A DNA stretch of 64,000 nucleotides from Prodigiosinella aquatilis (GCA_030388725.1 CP128857.1:1240001-1304000); one strand, 5' to 3'. Shown: positions 54,790-63,485, numbered from the stretch's first letter. Made by a program: numbers and translations. The notes: generated from the sequence alone by a model not told the origin.

Positions 54790-55338
54790 ATGGCGTTAAA
54801 AGCAACGGTTTATAAAGCGGCAATCAACATAGCAGATATGGATCGGCAGTTTTTCCACGATGCCAGTCTGACGATTGCCCAACATCCTTCCGAAACCGAT
54901 CAGCGTATGATGTTAAGGTTGTTAGCCTGGATTTGCCATGCTGATGATAATCTGCGTTTTACCCGAGGACTCAGTGCGGATGATGAACCGGAAATCTGGC
55001 AGCATAGCGATTCACAGCAACTGGAACTATGGGTTGAACTCGGGTTGCCGGATGAACGGCGACTCAAAAAAGCCTGTAGTTTATCGCCTCATGTGGTGCT
55101 TTATGCTTATGGTGAACGCGCTGCACAGGTTTGGCGGCAAAGTATGGCGGAGAAAGTGGTAGCATTCAAAAACCTGACGATACGTTTTCTGGATGACCAG
55201 CAGCTTAATCAATTAGCAGGATTGGTGCAGCGTAATATGTCATTACAAGCTACGCTACAGGAAGGAATTATTTGGCTATCAGATAATGATAATAATCTGG
55301 AATTATCGTTTACTGAGTGGCAAATTGCCCGACAATAG
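54790..55338 (+). CDS. yaeQ: YaeQ family protein
   Basis: 182-residue protein (E. coli 181) of the YaeQ fold, distantly related to restriction-endonuclease-like folds; function is unresolved. Landmarks are MALKATVYKAAINIADMDR, RLLAWICHADDNLRFTRGL, DEPEIWQHSDSQQLELWVEL and the C-terminal LWLSD-like IIWLSDNDNNLEL. In E. coli it is followed by arfB and nlpE; here arfB is missing and a lipoprotein gene follows after 46 bases. Confidence 0.94.
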   Translation: MALKATVYKAAINIADMDRQFFHDASLTIAQHPSETDQRMMLRLLAWICHADDNLRFTRGLSADDEPEIWQHSDSQQLELWVELGLPDERRLKKACSLSPHVVLYAYGERAAQVWRQSMAEKVVAFKNLTIRFLDDQQLNQLAGLVQRNMSLQATLQEGIIWLSDNDNNLELSFTEWQIARQ

Positions 55339-55384
55339 AGATGATGTTCTGCGCTCAACAAGGAGATACGACAGGAGAATCAGG

Positions 55385-55858
55385 ATGAATAAACTGATGA
55401 TAAGGGGGTTGTTGGTTTTTGTGTTGTCAGTGTTAATCGGTTGTCGTTCATTTTCTCCGATTCAGGAAGAACCTTTGCGACCGATGGCACAGAATTACCG
55501 TGGTACGCTATCGAGTAGTGATTGTGCCAATATCGAAGTTTCACTGTTTCTGAGTAAAGACGGCCGTTTTGCCTTACAAAAATATTATCAGAGTGGGGAA
55601 GATGGTCTAAAAACTACCGCAGAATATGGGCAGTGGCGCCGGACGGCAGAGAAACTGGTATTGACCGGTTTCAATGGTGAGAAGCGTTATTTTCGACCCA
55701 AAAATAGTAATGAACTGGAAGTTTTGGATAGTGATGGGAAACCGCTGAAATTTCGTAATCGTCATCAGTTAATTGCGATTGATGAACCGCGAATGAAGGC
55801 TCCGGTGATTATCTGGCAACCAGTAACGTATCATACCCGTATGGTAATACTTTCTTGA
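55385..55858 (+). CDS. Short NlpE-like lipoprotein
   Basis: Predicted outer membrane lipoprotein, 157 residues. Signal peptide MNKLMIRGLLVFVLSVL with lipobox VLIGC (Cys20). The mature part resembles the N-terminal beta-barrel domain of NlpE/CutF (PMAQNYRGTLSSSDCANIEV, SLFLSKDGRFALQ, YGQWRRTAEKLVLTG). It lacks the C-terminal OB-like domain of E. coli NlpE, and where E. coli has CADC it has SSDC, so the CxxC pair is incomplete. In E. coli NlpE signals surface and lipoprotein stress to CpxA; whether this form can is unknown. It sits next to yaeQ as nlpE does in E. coli (minus arfB). The start has AGGAGAATCAGG upstream. Confidence 0.8.
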   Translation: MNKLMIRGLLVFVLSVLIGCRSFSPIQEEPLRPMAQNYRGTLSSSDCANIEVSLFLSKDGRFALQKYYQSGEDGLKTTAEYGQWRRTAEKLVLTGFNGEKRYFRPKNSNELEVLDSDGKPLKFRNRHQLIAIDEPRMKAPVIIWQPVTYHTRMVILS

Positions 55859-55892
55859 TTATTATGATTTTTCACGCGAACGCAGTCTAATG

Positions 55893-55919
55893 AGTAAGGG
55901 CCAGACCGCAGCCCTTACT
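55893..55919. terminator. Hairpin between nlpE-like gene and mutS
   Basis: AGTAAGGGC (55893-55901) and GCCCTTACT (55911-55919) form a perfect 9-bp stem with a 9-base loop in the middle of the 89-bp convergent gap. Flanks are AT rich but lack a clean T run. Confidence 0.55.
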
Positions 55920-55947
55920 ATATAATATCCTTTCTGACCTCAACGGA

Positions 55948-58509
55948 TTACAGCATCGTCTTCAGGCGGTACAACCAATCTAGTGCCTGACGTGGTGTGA
56001 GAGTATCTGGGTCGATAGACTCAAGGGCTTCCAGTGCTGGTGAAGGCTCCTCTTCGGGGCTGAGCAGTGTTAACTGCGACCCGTCAACATGGCTGGCGGA
56101 CGCGTTATTGGAAAGTGACTCCAGTTCTTTCAGTTTTTGTCGCGCCCGTTTGATGACTTCTTTAGGCACGCCAGCCAGGGCGGCGACTGCCAGACCGTAG
56201 CTTTTACTGGCCGCACCTTCCTGAACACTGTGCATGAAGACAATCGTGTCGCCATGTTCCATGGCATCAAGATGGATGTTTACCACGCCTTCCATTTTTT
56301 CTGGCAGGGTCGTCAGCTCGAAATAGTGAGTCGCGAACAGTGTCATGGCCTTGATTTTATTGGCGAGGTTTTCTGCACAGGACCATGCCAGAGAAAGCCC
56401 ATCGTAGGTTGACGTACCCCGGCCAATTTCATCCATCAGTACCAAGCTGTTTTCTGTGGCATTGTGCAGAATATTGGCTGTTTCCGTCATTTCCACCATA
56501 AAGGTGGATCGACCGGAAGCCAGGTCGTCTGCGGCACCTACCCGGGTGAATATGCGATCCACCGGGCCGATGATGGCTTGCTCAGCAGGTACATAGCTGC
56601 CGATATGCGCCATCAGTACAATGAGTGCCGCCTGACGCATATAGGTACTTTTACCCCCCATGTTCGGGCCGGTTACGATTAACAGCCGACGCTGGGGAGA
56701 AAGCGAGAGTGGGTTGGAAATAAAAGGGTCGCTGAGTACCTGTTCCACCACCGGATGACGGCCGCCCACAATTTTGATGCCGGGTTTGTCGCTCAGCGTG
56801 GGGCACACATAGCTCAGCGTCTCGGCGCGTTCCGCTAGATTGGTCAGTACATCCAGTTCAGCCAGTGCACTGGCACTCTGTTGCAGTTCAGCCAGATGTG
56901 GCAGCAACAGATCGAACAGCTCGTCATACAGCATTTTTTCCAGCGACAGTGCTTTGCCCTTCGATGTCAGCACTTTGTCTTCATATTCCTTCAATTCGGG
57001 AATAATGTAACGCTCGGCATTTTTCAGTGTCTGGCGGCGGACATAGTGTATCGGCACCATATGGCTCTGACCGCGACTGACCTGAATGTAATAACCATGA
57101 ACGCCGTTAAAACCGACTTTTAGCGTATCAATGCCCAGTTTTTCCCGTTCCCGGATTTCCAGCTTATCCAGATAATCGCTGGCGCCGTCTGCCAGCATGC
57201 GCCATTCATCCAGCTCGGCGTTATAACCGGTAGCAATGACGCCGCCATCACGCACCAACACCGGTGGGGCTTCTACCACGGCACGTTCCAGCAACGCTCT
57301 CAGTTCATCAAACTGACCAATTTGGCTCGCCAGATGATGCACATGGTCTGCATGAATCGAAGATAACTGCATATGAATTTCGGGCAGTTGTTGAAAAGCA
57401 TGACGCATCCGGGCCAGATCGCGCGGGCGAGCTGTTCGAAGTGCCAGTCGTGCCAAAATCCGTTCGAGATCACCAACCTGACGTAAACAGGGTTGCAGTT
57501 CAGCGGTAATATTCTGTAGGTCAGCGATAGCGTGCTGTCGTTGGGTCAGGGTTTGGGTATTCCGACTGGGTACGTGCAACCAGCGTTTCAGCATGCGGCT
57601 GCCCATCGCAGTGACCGTATAATCGAGCACTGCTGCCAGTGTGTTTTCTATACCACCAGAAAGGTTTTGCGTCAGTTCAAGGTTGCGACATGTTGCTGCA
57701 TCCATGATGATGCCGTCTTTCTGCCGTTCTATGGTGATGCTACGGATATGGGGGAGCGATGTCCGTTGCGTGTCTTTGGCATATTGCAACAGACAACCGG
57801 CGGCACGCAGCCCCAGTTTGGCTTGTTCGACGCCAAAGCCGGTCAGATCCTGGGTGCCAAATTGCAGATTCAATTGCTGGCGTGCGGTATCCAGTTCAAA
57901 TTCCCACAATGGGCGACGGCGCAGGCCACGACGATGCTCGATGAGCGACATCGTCTCAAAGTTTTCCGGATAAAGCAGTTCAGCGGGATTAGTGCGCTGT
58001 AACTCCGCTACCATCGTTTCTTGATCCGTCGGCTCGGCCAGGCGAAAACGTCCGGAGCTGATATCCAGTGTGGCATAGCCGAAGCCACGGCTATCCTGCC
58101 AGATGGCAGCTAGCAGATTATCCTGCTTTTCCTGCAATAAGGCTTCATCGCTGATGGTGCCCGGTGTAACAATTCGGACCACCTTGCGTTCTACCGGACC
58201 TTTGCTGGTCGCTGGATCACCAATTTGCTCACAAATAGCCACGGACTCGCCTAACTGAACCAGTTTCGCCAGATAGTTTTCTATCGCGTGATAAGGAACA
58301 CCCGCCATCGGGATCGGTTCACCCGCCGAAGCACCCCGCTTGGTCAGCGAAATATCCAGTAGTTGAGATGCCCGTTTGGCATCATCATAAAACAGCTCAT
58401 AAAAGTCACCCATACGGTAAAACAGCAGTATTTCCGGGTGCTCAGCCTTCAGCTTTAAGTACTGCTGCATCATTGGCGTGTGTGAATCGAGGTTGTCGGT
58501 GGTTTTCAT
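55948..58509 (-). CDS. mutS: DNA mismatch repair protein MutS
   Basis: Mismatch recognition ATPase, 853 residues as in E. coli. The N-terminal mismatch-binding domain has the Phe-x-Glu motif in LLFYRMGDFYELFYDDA (about residues 29-45); the connector, lever and clamp domains follow; the ATPase domain carries Walker A IVTGPNMGGKSTYMRQ (about 612-627), FTRVGAADDLASGRSTFMVE, Walker B LVLMDEIGRGTSTYDG and FATHYFELT. The C-terminal tetramerisation/beta-clamp region is present. In E. coli mutS lies near 61.5 min, next to other genes; here it abuts the 4-min block. Confidence 0.98.
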   Translation of the reverse strand: MKTTDNLDSHTPMMQQYLKLKAEHPEILLFYRMGDFYELFYDDAKRASQLLDISLTKRGASAGEPIPMAGVPYHAIENYLAKLVQLGESVAICEQIGDPATSKGPVERKVVRIVTPGTISDEALLQEKQDNLLAAIWQDSRGFGYATLDISSGRFRLAEPTDQETMVAELQRTNPAELLYPENFETMSLIEHRRGLRRRPLWEFELDTARQQLNLQFGTQDLTGFGVEQAKLGLRAAGCLLQYAKDTQRTSLPHIRSITIERQKDGIIMDAATCRNLELTQNLSGGIENTLAAVLDYTVTAMGSRMLKRWLHVPSRNTQTLTQRQHAIADLQNITAELQPCLRQVGDLERILARLALRTARPRDLARMRHAFQQLPEIHMQLSSIHADHVHHLASQIGQFDELRALLERAVVEAPPVLVRDGGVIATGYNAELDEWRMLADGASDYLDKLEIREREKLGIDTLKVGFNGVHGYYIQVSRGQSHMVPIHYVRRQTLKNAERYIIPELKEYEDKVLTSKGKALSLEKMLYDELFDLLLPHLAELQQSASALAELDVLTNLAERAETLSYVCPTLSDKPGIKIVGGRHPVVEQVLSDPFISNPLSLSPQRRLLIVTGPNMGGKSTYMRQAALIVLMAHIGSYVPAEQAIIGPVDRIFTRVGAADDLASGRSTFMVEMTETANILHNATENSLVLMDEIGRGTSTYDGLSLAWSCAENLANKIKAMTLFATHYFELTTLPEKMEGVVNIHLDAMEHGDTIVFMHSVQEGAASKSYGLAVAALAGVPKEVIKRARQKLKELESLSNNASASHVDGSQLTLLSPEEEPSPALEALESIDPDTLTPRQALDWLYRLKTML

Positions 58510-59097
58510 GCGGTTATGTTTTCTAGTCCATTGAATTTAAGGTTTATTGTGATTTTTGTTGTTCTCGTTTTGTATCACGAAATCTTGCTACCTGCATATT
58601 GGTGCTGTAAATGAAAATCATCTTATACAAATCAGCCAGTTGGTAATCATAACGGCACTGAGATGACAGGAAAACAAACCGTTATTATCCAAAACTATCG
58701 AAGTGATGAAACCGGCGGATGAAAATAAGGCCGATACCGCTGAAAACAGACGGTTAGGTGCACTTGTGGTACCACGGGTATTCAACCCTTCTCTTACCGC
58801 TATACTAGCCCAGCGGCCAACAAGCTGTCACAAGTAAAACGTGGAAGCTTCTCGCAAACCTCTTTGGCAATGGCACGTATGAGGTTGCAAGAACTCAAAC
58901 TAATCAGAGCTGAAGGGCGCTGTTCGGCGTCTGAGCTGAAAGATGAGAAGCGACACTAATGCGTGGTACGGCTATATATTGGGGGAGAGGATCGAACGAT
59001 CGAGTAGTCGTTGTTGGCGAGCGGACGGGTATCAATCAACCGAGAGTGTAGTCTCAGCATTGCATCGATTCCCGCCAGGTTGGGAACATACTTCGGT
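58510..59097. other. 588-bp spacer without an intact gene
   Basis: The stretch between mutS and nfsB holds no full-length gene. It has the mutS upstream region (58510-58640) and then degraded-looking short frames: 58706-58837 (+, 43 codons), continued in another frame to 58959, and a minus-strand frame from 59040 leftwards. Codon-like patterns broken by stops suggest decayed genes rather than a plain intergenic region. No source gene was recognised. Confidence 0.6.
58706..58959 (+). pseudogene. Unidentified gene remnant (frameshifted)
   Basis: A frame starting MKPADENKADTAENRRLG runs to a stop at 58835-58837. A second frame overlapping it (ANKLSQVKRGSFSQTSLAMA... to ELKDEKRH) ends at 58957-58959. 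The change from one frame to the other with protein-like composition on both sides suggests one small gene with a frameshift. I do not recognise the family, and chance cannot be excluded. Confidence 0.3.
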
Positions 59098-59751
59098 CTA
59101 GATAAAGGTGAAAATCTGCTCGCGTGGTAAGCGTGATTTAGGTAATACAGCATTGAAATCTTTGTCGCTTTTGACCCCCAGCGAGACCAGTACCACACTA
59201 GTCAGCCCTTGTTCACGCAGCCCCAGTTCAATATCCAGTGTGCGCTGGTCAAACCCTTCCATCGGCGTGGCGTCAATGCTTAATACTGCTGCTCCTAGAA
59301 GCAATCCCCCTAGTGCCAGGTAAACCTGTTTTTCCATCCACTGCGGCATATCCCGCAGTTCGTAGCGGTGAATGTCCACATAGGAACGACGACTCTTATC
59401 CTGTCCGGCTTTAGACCCTTCCGCGACAAAACGACCATCCTGTTCTTCCTGAGCCAGGATATTGTTCAAATGCTGTTCATCCATATCGGTATGCATACAC
59501 AATGCAATAACATGCGATGCATTCAATACTTTAGGTTCGTTATACGCGAACGCACCGGCGGTCGATTTTGCGATGGCCGCCCGCCCGTCTGCCGTTGATG
59601 CAACAACAAAATGCCAGGGCTGAGAATTCACAGAAGAAGGACTGTTGCGCAGTACACTAAGCAGGGATTCAATCTGGGATTCCGGCAGCGTTTTATCTGA
59701 GTCAAACGCCTTGACAGTATGGCGGTTAATGACGGCTTCATTCAGTGTCAT
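59098..59751 (-). CDS. nfsB: Oxygen-insensitive NAD(P)H nitroreductase, NfsB type
   Basis: FMN-dependent homodimeric nitroreductase that also reduces quinones and related compounds. 217 residues, exactly the E. coli NfsB length. FMN-binding RHTVKAFDSDK at the N terminus, NSPSSVNSQPWHFVVAST (about 39-56), and the C-terminal TPMEGFDQRTLDIELGL and LPKSRLPREQI blocks agree with NfsB. The ATG at 59751 has GAGGAGAG upstream on the minus strand; the frame is open further to 59949 but without similarity. In E. coli nfsB lies elsewhere, so this is part of the accessory end of the window. Confidence 0.92.
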   Translation of the reverse strand: MTLNEAVINRHTVKAFDSDKTLPESQIESLLSVLRNSPSSVNSQPWHFVVASTADGRAAIAKSTAGAFAYNEPKVLNASHVIALCMHTDMDEQHLNNILAQEEQDGRFVAEGSKAGQDKSRRSYVDIHRYELRDMPQWMEKQVYLALGGLLLGAAVLSIDATPMEGFDQRTLDIELGLREQGLTSVVLVSLGVKSDKDFNAVLPKSRLPREQIFTFI

Positions 59752-60033
59752 TTTTCTCTCCTCTCGCATTGTTGACATTAATGGGGTGGTGTTGATGTCG
59801 TGTTGATCAGGACATAAAGGTAACCATCTTATTGAATAAGATGATGTCCACCGTGTCTCTCTGTCAACCACTGAAGTAACGCCTTCTTTGGCTAGCGAAT
59901 AGCTGTCCGTTATTATCACTCCCATCCCGTTATGAACGGCAATGGTCATAGGCGGCGCTGGTAGTGGATATCAATCTCTGGCTAACTGGTGTGTTAATTG
60001 CATTACCTGATTGATGATTTTTCGGGAGAAACG

Positions 60034-60300
60034 ATGATGGTGGCAGACTCTTCCACAACGATTCGATTTTTACTTGCTTCGCGCCAGTGATTTTGAGCGT
60101 CTGCGCCGTCTCGCCTGTACGCGCAGTAGCACGGAGAAATTGCCGGAAGAGGGTAGCCTGCAGTGGTTTGCTATCGCCACGCAGCGCATTGATGAAATGA
60201 AACAGGTGGAAGATCATCTGGAACTGACGTTGATGCAGCTTTGTCGCACCCGCATCGCTGCTGCGGAACAGGCTTGCAGTGAGCAAATGGCAGATATTGT
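60034..60300 (+). pseudogene. nasR: nasR relic (nitrate-responsive antiterminator), deleted and frameshifted
   Basis: After a good ribosome site (CGGGAG) an ATG at 60034/60037 begins MVADSSTTIRFLLASRQ and stops at 60088. A different frame continues with FERLRRLACTR, LQWFAIATQRIDEMKQVEDH and LMQLCRTRIAAAEQAC, up to about 60300. These look like the N terminus and the segment joining the NIT nitrate-sensing domain to the ANTAR domain of NasR, with most of the NIT domain missing between. The join is out of frame and the ANTAR end is missing, so the gene is dead. The family call rests on recall of the pattern and needs a database check. Confidence 0.5.
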
Positions 60301-60740
60301 GTGCCATGTGATTCCCGGAATCACGGCGGCGACCGGTTGTGCGGCGGCAGTCGGACTGCCATTAACGCATCGGGCTTGCGCGCAGTCGGTACGCTTTGCG
60401 GCTGGGCACTCACGAGATGGTGAGCCGCAACTGGACTGGCCGACTTTAGTGGATGGGCAACAAACGCTGGTGTTTTTCATGGGATTAAGCCACAGCAACC
60501 GCTTATGTCAGCGTTTGATCGAATATGGGTTGTCTGCACAGACGCCAGTGGCGGTTATTGAGCGCGGCACTCAGCCGGAACAGCGATTGTTAACCGCCGA
60601 CATTACCGGAATTGCTGGCGTGTTATCAACCACAGTCACCCAGCCTGCTGGTGGTCGGCGAGGTAGTGGAATTCTGCCGTCACCCGGCATTGACGGTCGC
60701 GGCGTTACCGATGTCGATTATGGCACCGGTAGCAGCCTGA
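60300..60740 (+). pseudogene. cobA: cobA/SUMT relic (uroporphyrinogen-III C-methyltransferase), 5' truncated and frameshifted
   Basis: C-terminal half of a SAM-dependent uroporphyrinogen-III methyltransferase (siroheme pathway). CHVIPGITAATGCAAAVGL, PLTHRACAQSVRFAAGH, DWPTLVDGQQTLVFFMGL and TPVAVIERGTQPEQR are diagnostic. The N-terminal SAM-binding half (G-A-G-P-G-D region) is missing. Near 60640 the frame breaks: the proper ending SLLVVGEVVEFCRHPAL continues one frame over and stops at 60738-60740. The 5' end is fused to the nasR relic. In nas operons cobA often accompanies nitrite reductase because siroheme is its cofactor, so both relics suit one deleted operon. Confidence 0.8.
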
Positions 60741-60772
60741 TGCCGACAGTAGGCAGAATATCACAAGGATGC

Positions 60773-61237
60773 TCAACGCTGACGAACTCGAGCGGTTAAT
60801 CCTTTTAGAAAGTAGCGTAGAATTTGATCACCGCAGGCGCGGTAATTTTTATGATCCGGTGAACGCATTATGGCTGTCAGCTCTGGCTGAGAGACCTTGA
60901 AATCCTGGGTGGCCAGTATTTCCTGAATATCTGTGGTTTTCAGCGAAAATGCGATGCGCAGTTTTTTCAGGATGATGTTATTGGTGACTCTACGCTCGAC
61001 TTGCAGTGCGGGCTGGTTTTCGTCTTTGCCGCGTTTTTGCAGAATCAACCCATTGAGAAAATAGCTCATCACAATATCAGGACACGGTTGGTAGCCGGTT
61101 TCATCCTCTTTTTTCACATAGCTTGCCAATTGCTGAAGAGGCACCGTCATTTCCGCTAGCGTCAGGATTGCCAGCAGATGATCGTTATTTAAATTCAGCA
61201 TATAGCGCACGCTACGTAGCACGTCGTTATTCATCAT
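60773..61237 (-). CDS. yehS: DUF1456 family protein YehS
   Basis: 154-residue protein with two repeats of the DUF1456 fold (NNDVLRSVRYMLNLNNDHLL at about 3-22 and NIILKKLRIAFSLKTTDIQE at about 87-106), each followed by a similar motif ending in LNGLI / LKGLT. E. coli YehS has 156 residues and the same layout; the function is unknown. I chose ATG 61237 (MMNNDVLRSV); the frame is open to ATG 61264, which would add nine residues. It is convergent with the nasR/cobA scar. Confidence 0.93.
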   Translation of the reverse strand: MMNNDVLRSVRYMLNLNNDHLLAILTLAEMTVPLQQLASYVKKEDETGYQPCPDIVMSYFLNGLILQKRGKDENQPALQVERRVTNNIILKKLRIAFSLKTTDIQEILATQDFKVSQPELTAIMRSPDHKNYRACGDQILRYFLKGLTARVRQR

Positions 61238-61423
61238 TCCCGGTTTTTTCTCGCCATTCATCATCGTTATAGAGGGGTAGTATAAGGGAACAGTGAAAAA
61301 AATGCAGAGAGGAACTCAAGCTGACATCAGGCTGGTAATCTCAAGCAAGATAGTTCGGCTTACCGCTAACGTCAGATGGGGATATTCATCATATGTAATG
61401 GGAGAGTCCCGGTGGCGCGAGGA

Positions 61424-61451
61424 GGGACGAACCTGACTTTCGGTTCGTCCC
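61424..61451. terminator. Inverted repeat downstream of the chemoreceptor gene
   Basis: GGGACGAACC (61424-61433) and GGTTCGTCCC (61442-61451) form a perfect 10-bp stem with an 8-base loop, 19 bases beyond the stop of the chemoreceptor gene. No T run follows on the minus strand, so the terminator role is tentative. Confidence 0.55.
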
Positions 61452-61469
61452 TGGCGTGGCTGGTCAGAA

Positions 61470-63365
61470 TCAGAGTTTGAAGCTTTGCACCACCAATTCG
61501 AGCTGCTCACTCTGTTCTTCCATCGCACGGGCGGCGGAAGAAACCTCTTCAACCAGTGCGGCGTTCTGTTGAGTGGTGCTATCCAGTTGGTTAATAGCCT
61601 GATTCACCTGTTCAATGCCCATGCTCTGCTCCCGGCTGGCGGACATGATTTCGCCTATTAGCGTCGTCACATTGTTCACCCCTTGCATCAACTCATCCAT
61701 CGTTTGTCCTGCCTGCTCTACCAGGTTGCTACCTGCGTCAATGCTGGCAACAGACTCTTCAATCAATTTTTTGATTTCACGTGCCGAGTTGGCTGAGCGT
61801 TGTGCCAAACTGCGAACTTCTGATGCGACCACGGCAAATCCTCGACCTTGTTCGCCAGCACGGGCGGCTTCGACAGCGGCATTTAGCGCCAAAATATTGG
61901 TCTGGAAAGCGATGCTGTCGATGACGCTGATGATATCGACGACTTTGTGTGATGAAGTATTGATCTCACCCATGGTCGAAACCACCTGCTGTACCACCTG
62001 TGTTCCCCGTTCGGCGACCAGCGACGCTTCACTGGCCAGTTTGTTGGCATGGGTGGCATTGTCGGCATTTTGTTTGACCGTGCCGGTTAGCTCTTCCATG
62101 GAGGCCGCCGTTTGCACAATCGAACTGGCCTGTTCCTCAGTACGTGATGATAAGTCCATGTTACCGCGGGCAATCTGGCGTGACGCGGAGGTGATCGCCA
62201 GTGTACTGTCACCAACCTGATGCATCATATCCTGTAGATAGGCGATGAAATGGTTGAAGCTCTGGGAAACACTGTTGAATTCCGGGCTATTACTGACGGG
62301 AAGGCGCTGAGTCAGATCGGCACCGCTCGTTGAGAGCGATAGAATATTGTCGTTAAGGTTATTGAGGCGCTTCATCATCGTGCGGATAAAACCCAACAAT
62401 ACCAGAAGTAGAATAATGGCCAACGGGAGTTGAACGGCACCCAGACGTATCAGCATATCACTGGTTTGTGAAGTCAACTGGCTGGTAAGAACATCGCTGG
62501 CAAGATACCAGGGACTGCCGGCAATGGGTTGAACGAACAACGTATGGTTACCGTCTTCAGCGTCATATTGGCTTTGAATCGGTTCTTTACCGGCGTTTAC
62601 CAACATGGCCCGCAGTGGTGCCGCCATTGGCAAGGTGAGCGTACTAAGATTTTCCAGTTTGGGCGCAGCGCCGACCAGTGCCGCATTACCCACCACTTTT
62701 CCATCAGCTTCAATAATCAGTACGCGACCGTTAATGGCGTCGCCCATTTTTTTCGCCAGGTTATTAAAAAAACCGAGCGTCACATCGATGGTGGCGACAC
62801 CCCAGGCCTTGCCGTTGCGATAGATGCCCATCGCGCAGTTGGTTCGGGGCTGTGGGCTGGCTGCGTCCTGATACGCTTTCGCCCAGGCGCACACGCCTTT
62901 GGCGGCAGCCATACCATCTTTATACCAGGGTTGTTCGTAATACTTATCCGCTTCCGCCGAGTTCCAGTAGGTATTCACTTTGAGCTGGTTGTTGTCGTCT
63001 CGAGCGAAGAAGGTCGAAAACTTATCGCGTTCCGGATCACGCAGTTTCGGCAGCGGCCAGATACCGCCACCAAACACGTTGGTATCCTGATACTGATTGA
63101 CCAGTGCTGGCAGTAAGGCATCAATGGATGCGCTGTCCATCACGCTGGCGGCTTCGGTAATACTGCGTTGCTGTGCTTGCACGCGGTTCATCTGTTCTAT
63201 GATTGTGGTTGCAAGTGAGTCAACTTGATAGCGCACGAGGCGTTCTTCATTATCGGTCAACTGTGGCGCCACAAATTGCTTGATAACCACCACGGTCACA
63301 ATGATCAGCAGGACGAAAAAACCGAGGATGGAGACAGTAAAGCGAGACTGTGTTGTTTTTAACAT
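61470..63365 (-). CDS. Methyl-accepting chemotaxis protein with dCACHE-type sensor
   Basis: Inner membrane chemoreceptor, 631 residues. TM1 (about 9-30) and TM2 (about 308-330) flank a 270-residue periplasmic region with the double-CACHE pattern (YYEQPWYKDGMAAAKG, WGVATIDVTLGFFNNLAKKM, VQPIAGSPWYLASDV). HAMP follows (about 331-385), then the methylation helices and the signalling hairpin IDSIAFQTNILALNAAVEAA / RAGEQGRGFAVVASEVRSLA that contacts CheA/CheW. The C terminus ends LVVQSFKL, with no NWETF-like tether for CheR/CheB. The ligand is unknown; dCACHE receptors often sense amino acids or organic acids. It is an orphan gene with a probable sigma-28 promoter. Confidence 0.95.
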   Translation of the reverse strand: MLKTTQSRFTVSILGFFVLLIIVTVVVIKQFVAPQLTDNEERLVRYQVDSLATTIIEQMNRVQAQQRSITEAASVMDSASIDALLPALVNQYQDTNVFGGGIWPLPKLRDPERDKFSTFFARDDNNQLKVNTYWNSAEADKYYEQPWYKDGMAAAKGVCAWAKAYQDAASPQPRTNCAMGIYRNGKAWGVATIDVTLGFFNNLAKKMGDAINGRVLIIEADGKVVGNAALVGAAPKLENLSTLTLPMAAPLRAMLVNAGKEPIQSQYDAEDGNHTLFVQPIAGSPWYLASDVLTSQLTSQTSDMLIRLGAVQLPLAIILLLVLLGFIRTMMKRLNNLNDNILSLSTSGADLTQRLPVSNSPEFNSVSQSFNHFIAYLQDMMHQVGDSTLAITSASRQIARGNMDLSSRTEEQASSIVQTAASMEELTGTVKQNADNATHANKLASEASLVAERGTQVVQQVVSTMGEINTSSHKVVDIISVIDSIAFQTNILALNAAVEAARAGEQGRGFAVVASEVRSLAQRSANSAREIKKLIEESVASIDAGSNLVEQAGQTMDELMQGVNNVTTLIGEIMSASREQSMGIEQVNQAINQLDSTTQQNAALVEEVSSAARAMEEQSEQLELVVQSFKL

Positions 63366-63408
63366 ATGTCTACCACTTAAGCTGAAAAGCGTGATTGCCT
63401 GAATACAA

Positions 63409-63435
63409 CCAACGGCATTCTAAAGATAAACTTGA
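63409..63435 (-). promoter_or_regulatory. Probable sigma-28 (FliA) promoter of the chemoreceptor gene
   Basis: On the minus strand TCAAGTTT (63435-63428), an 11-bp spacer and GCCGTTGG (63416-63409) resemble the FliA consensus TAAAGTTT-N11-GCCGATAA. It would start transcription about 40 bases before the gene. The -10 matches in the GCCG core only. Confidence 0.6.
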
Positions 63436-63485
63436 GGTGATCATCTGCACACTTTTACAATGAAACTTAAAGGCTTTGTTACTTT

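Noticed and set aside
60074..60799. Intact methyltransferase gene
   Set aside because: The frame lacks the SAM-binding N-terminal half of SUMT, its first part comes from another family and its end is frameshifted, so it is treated as two relics.
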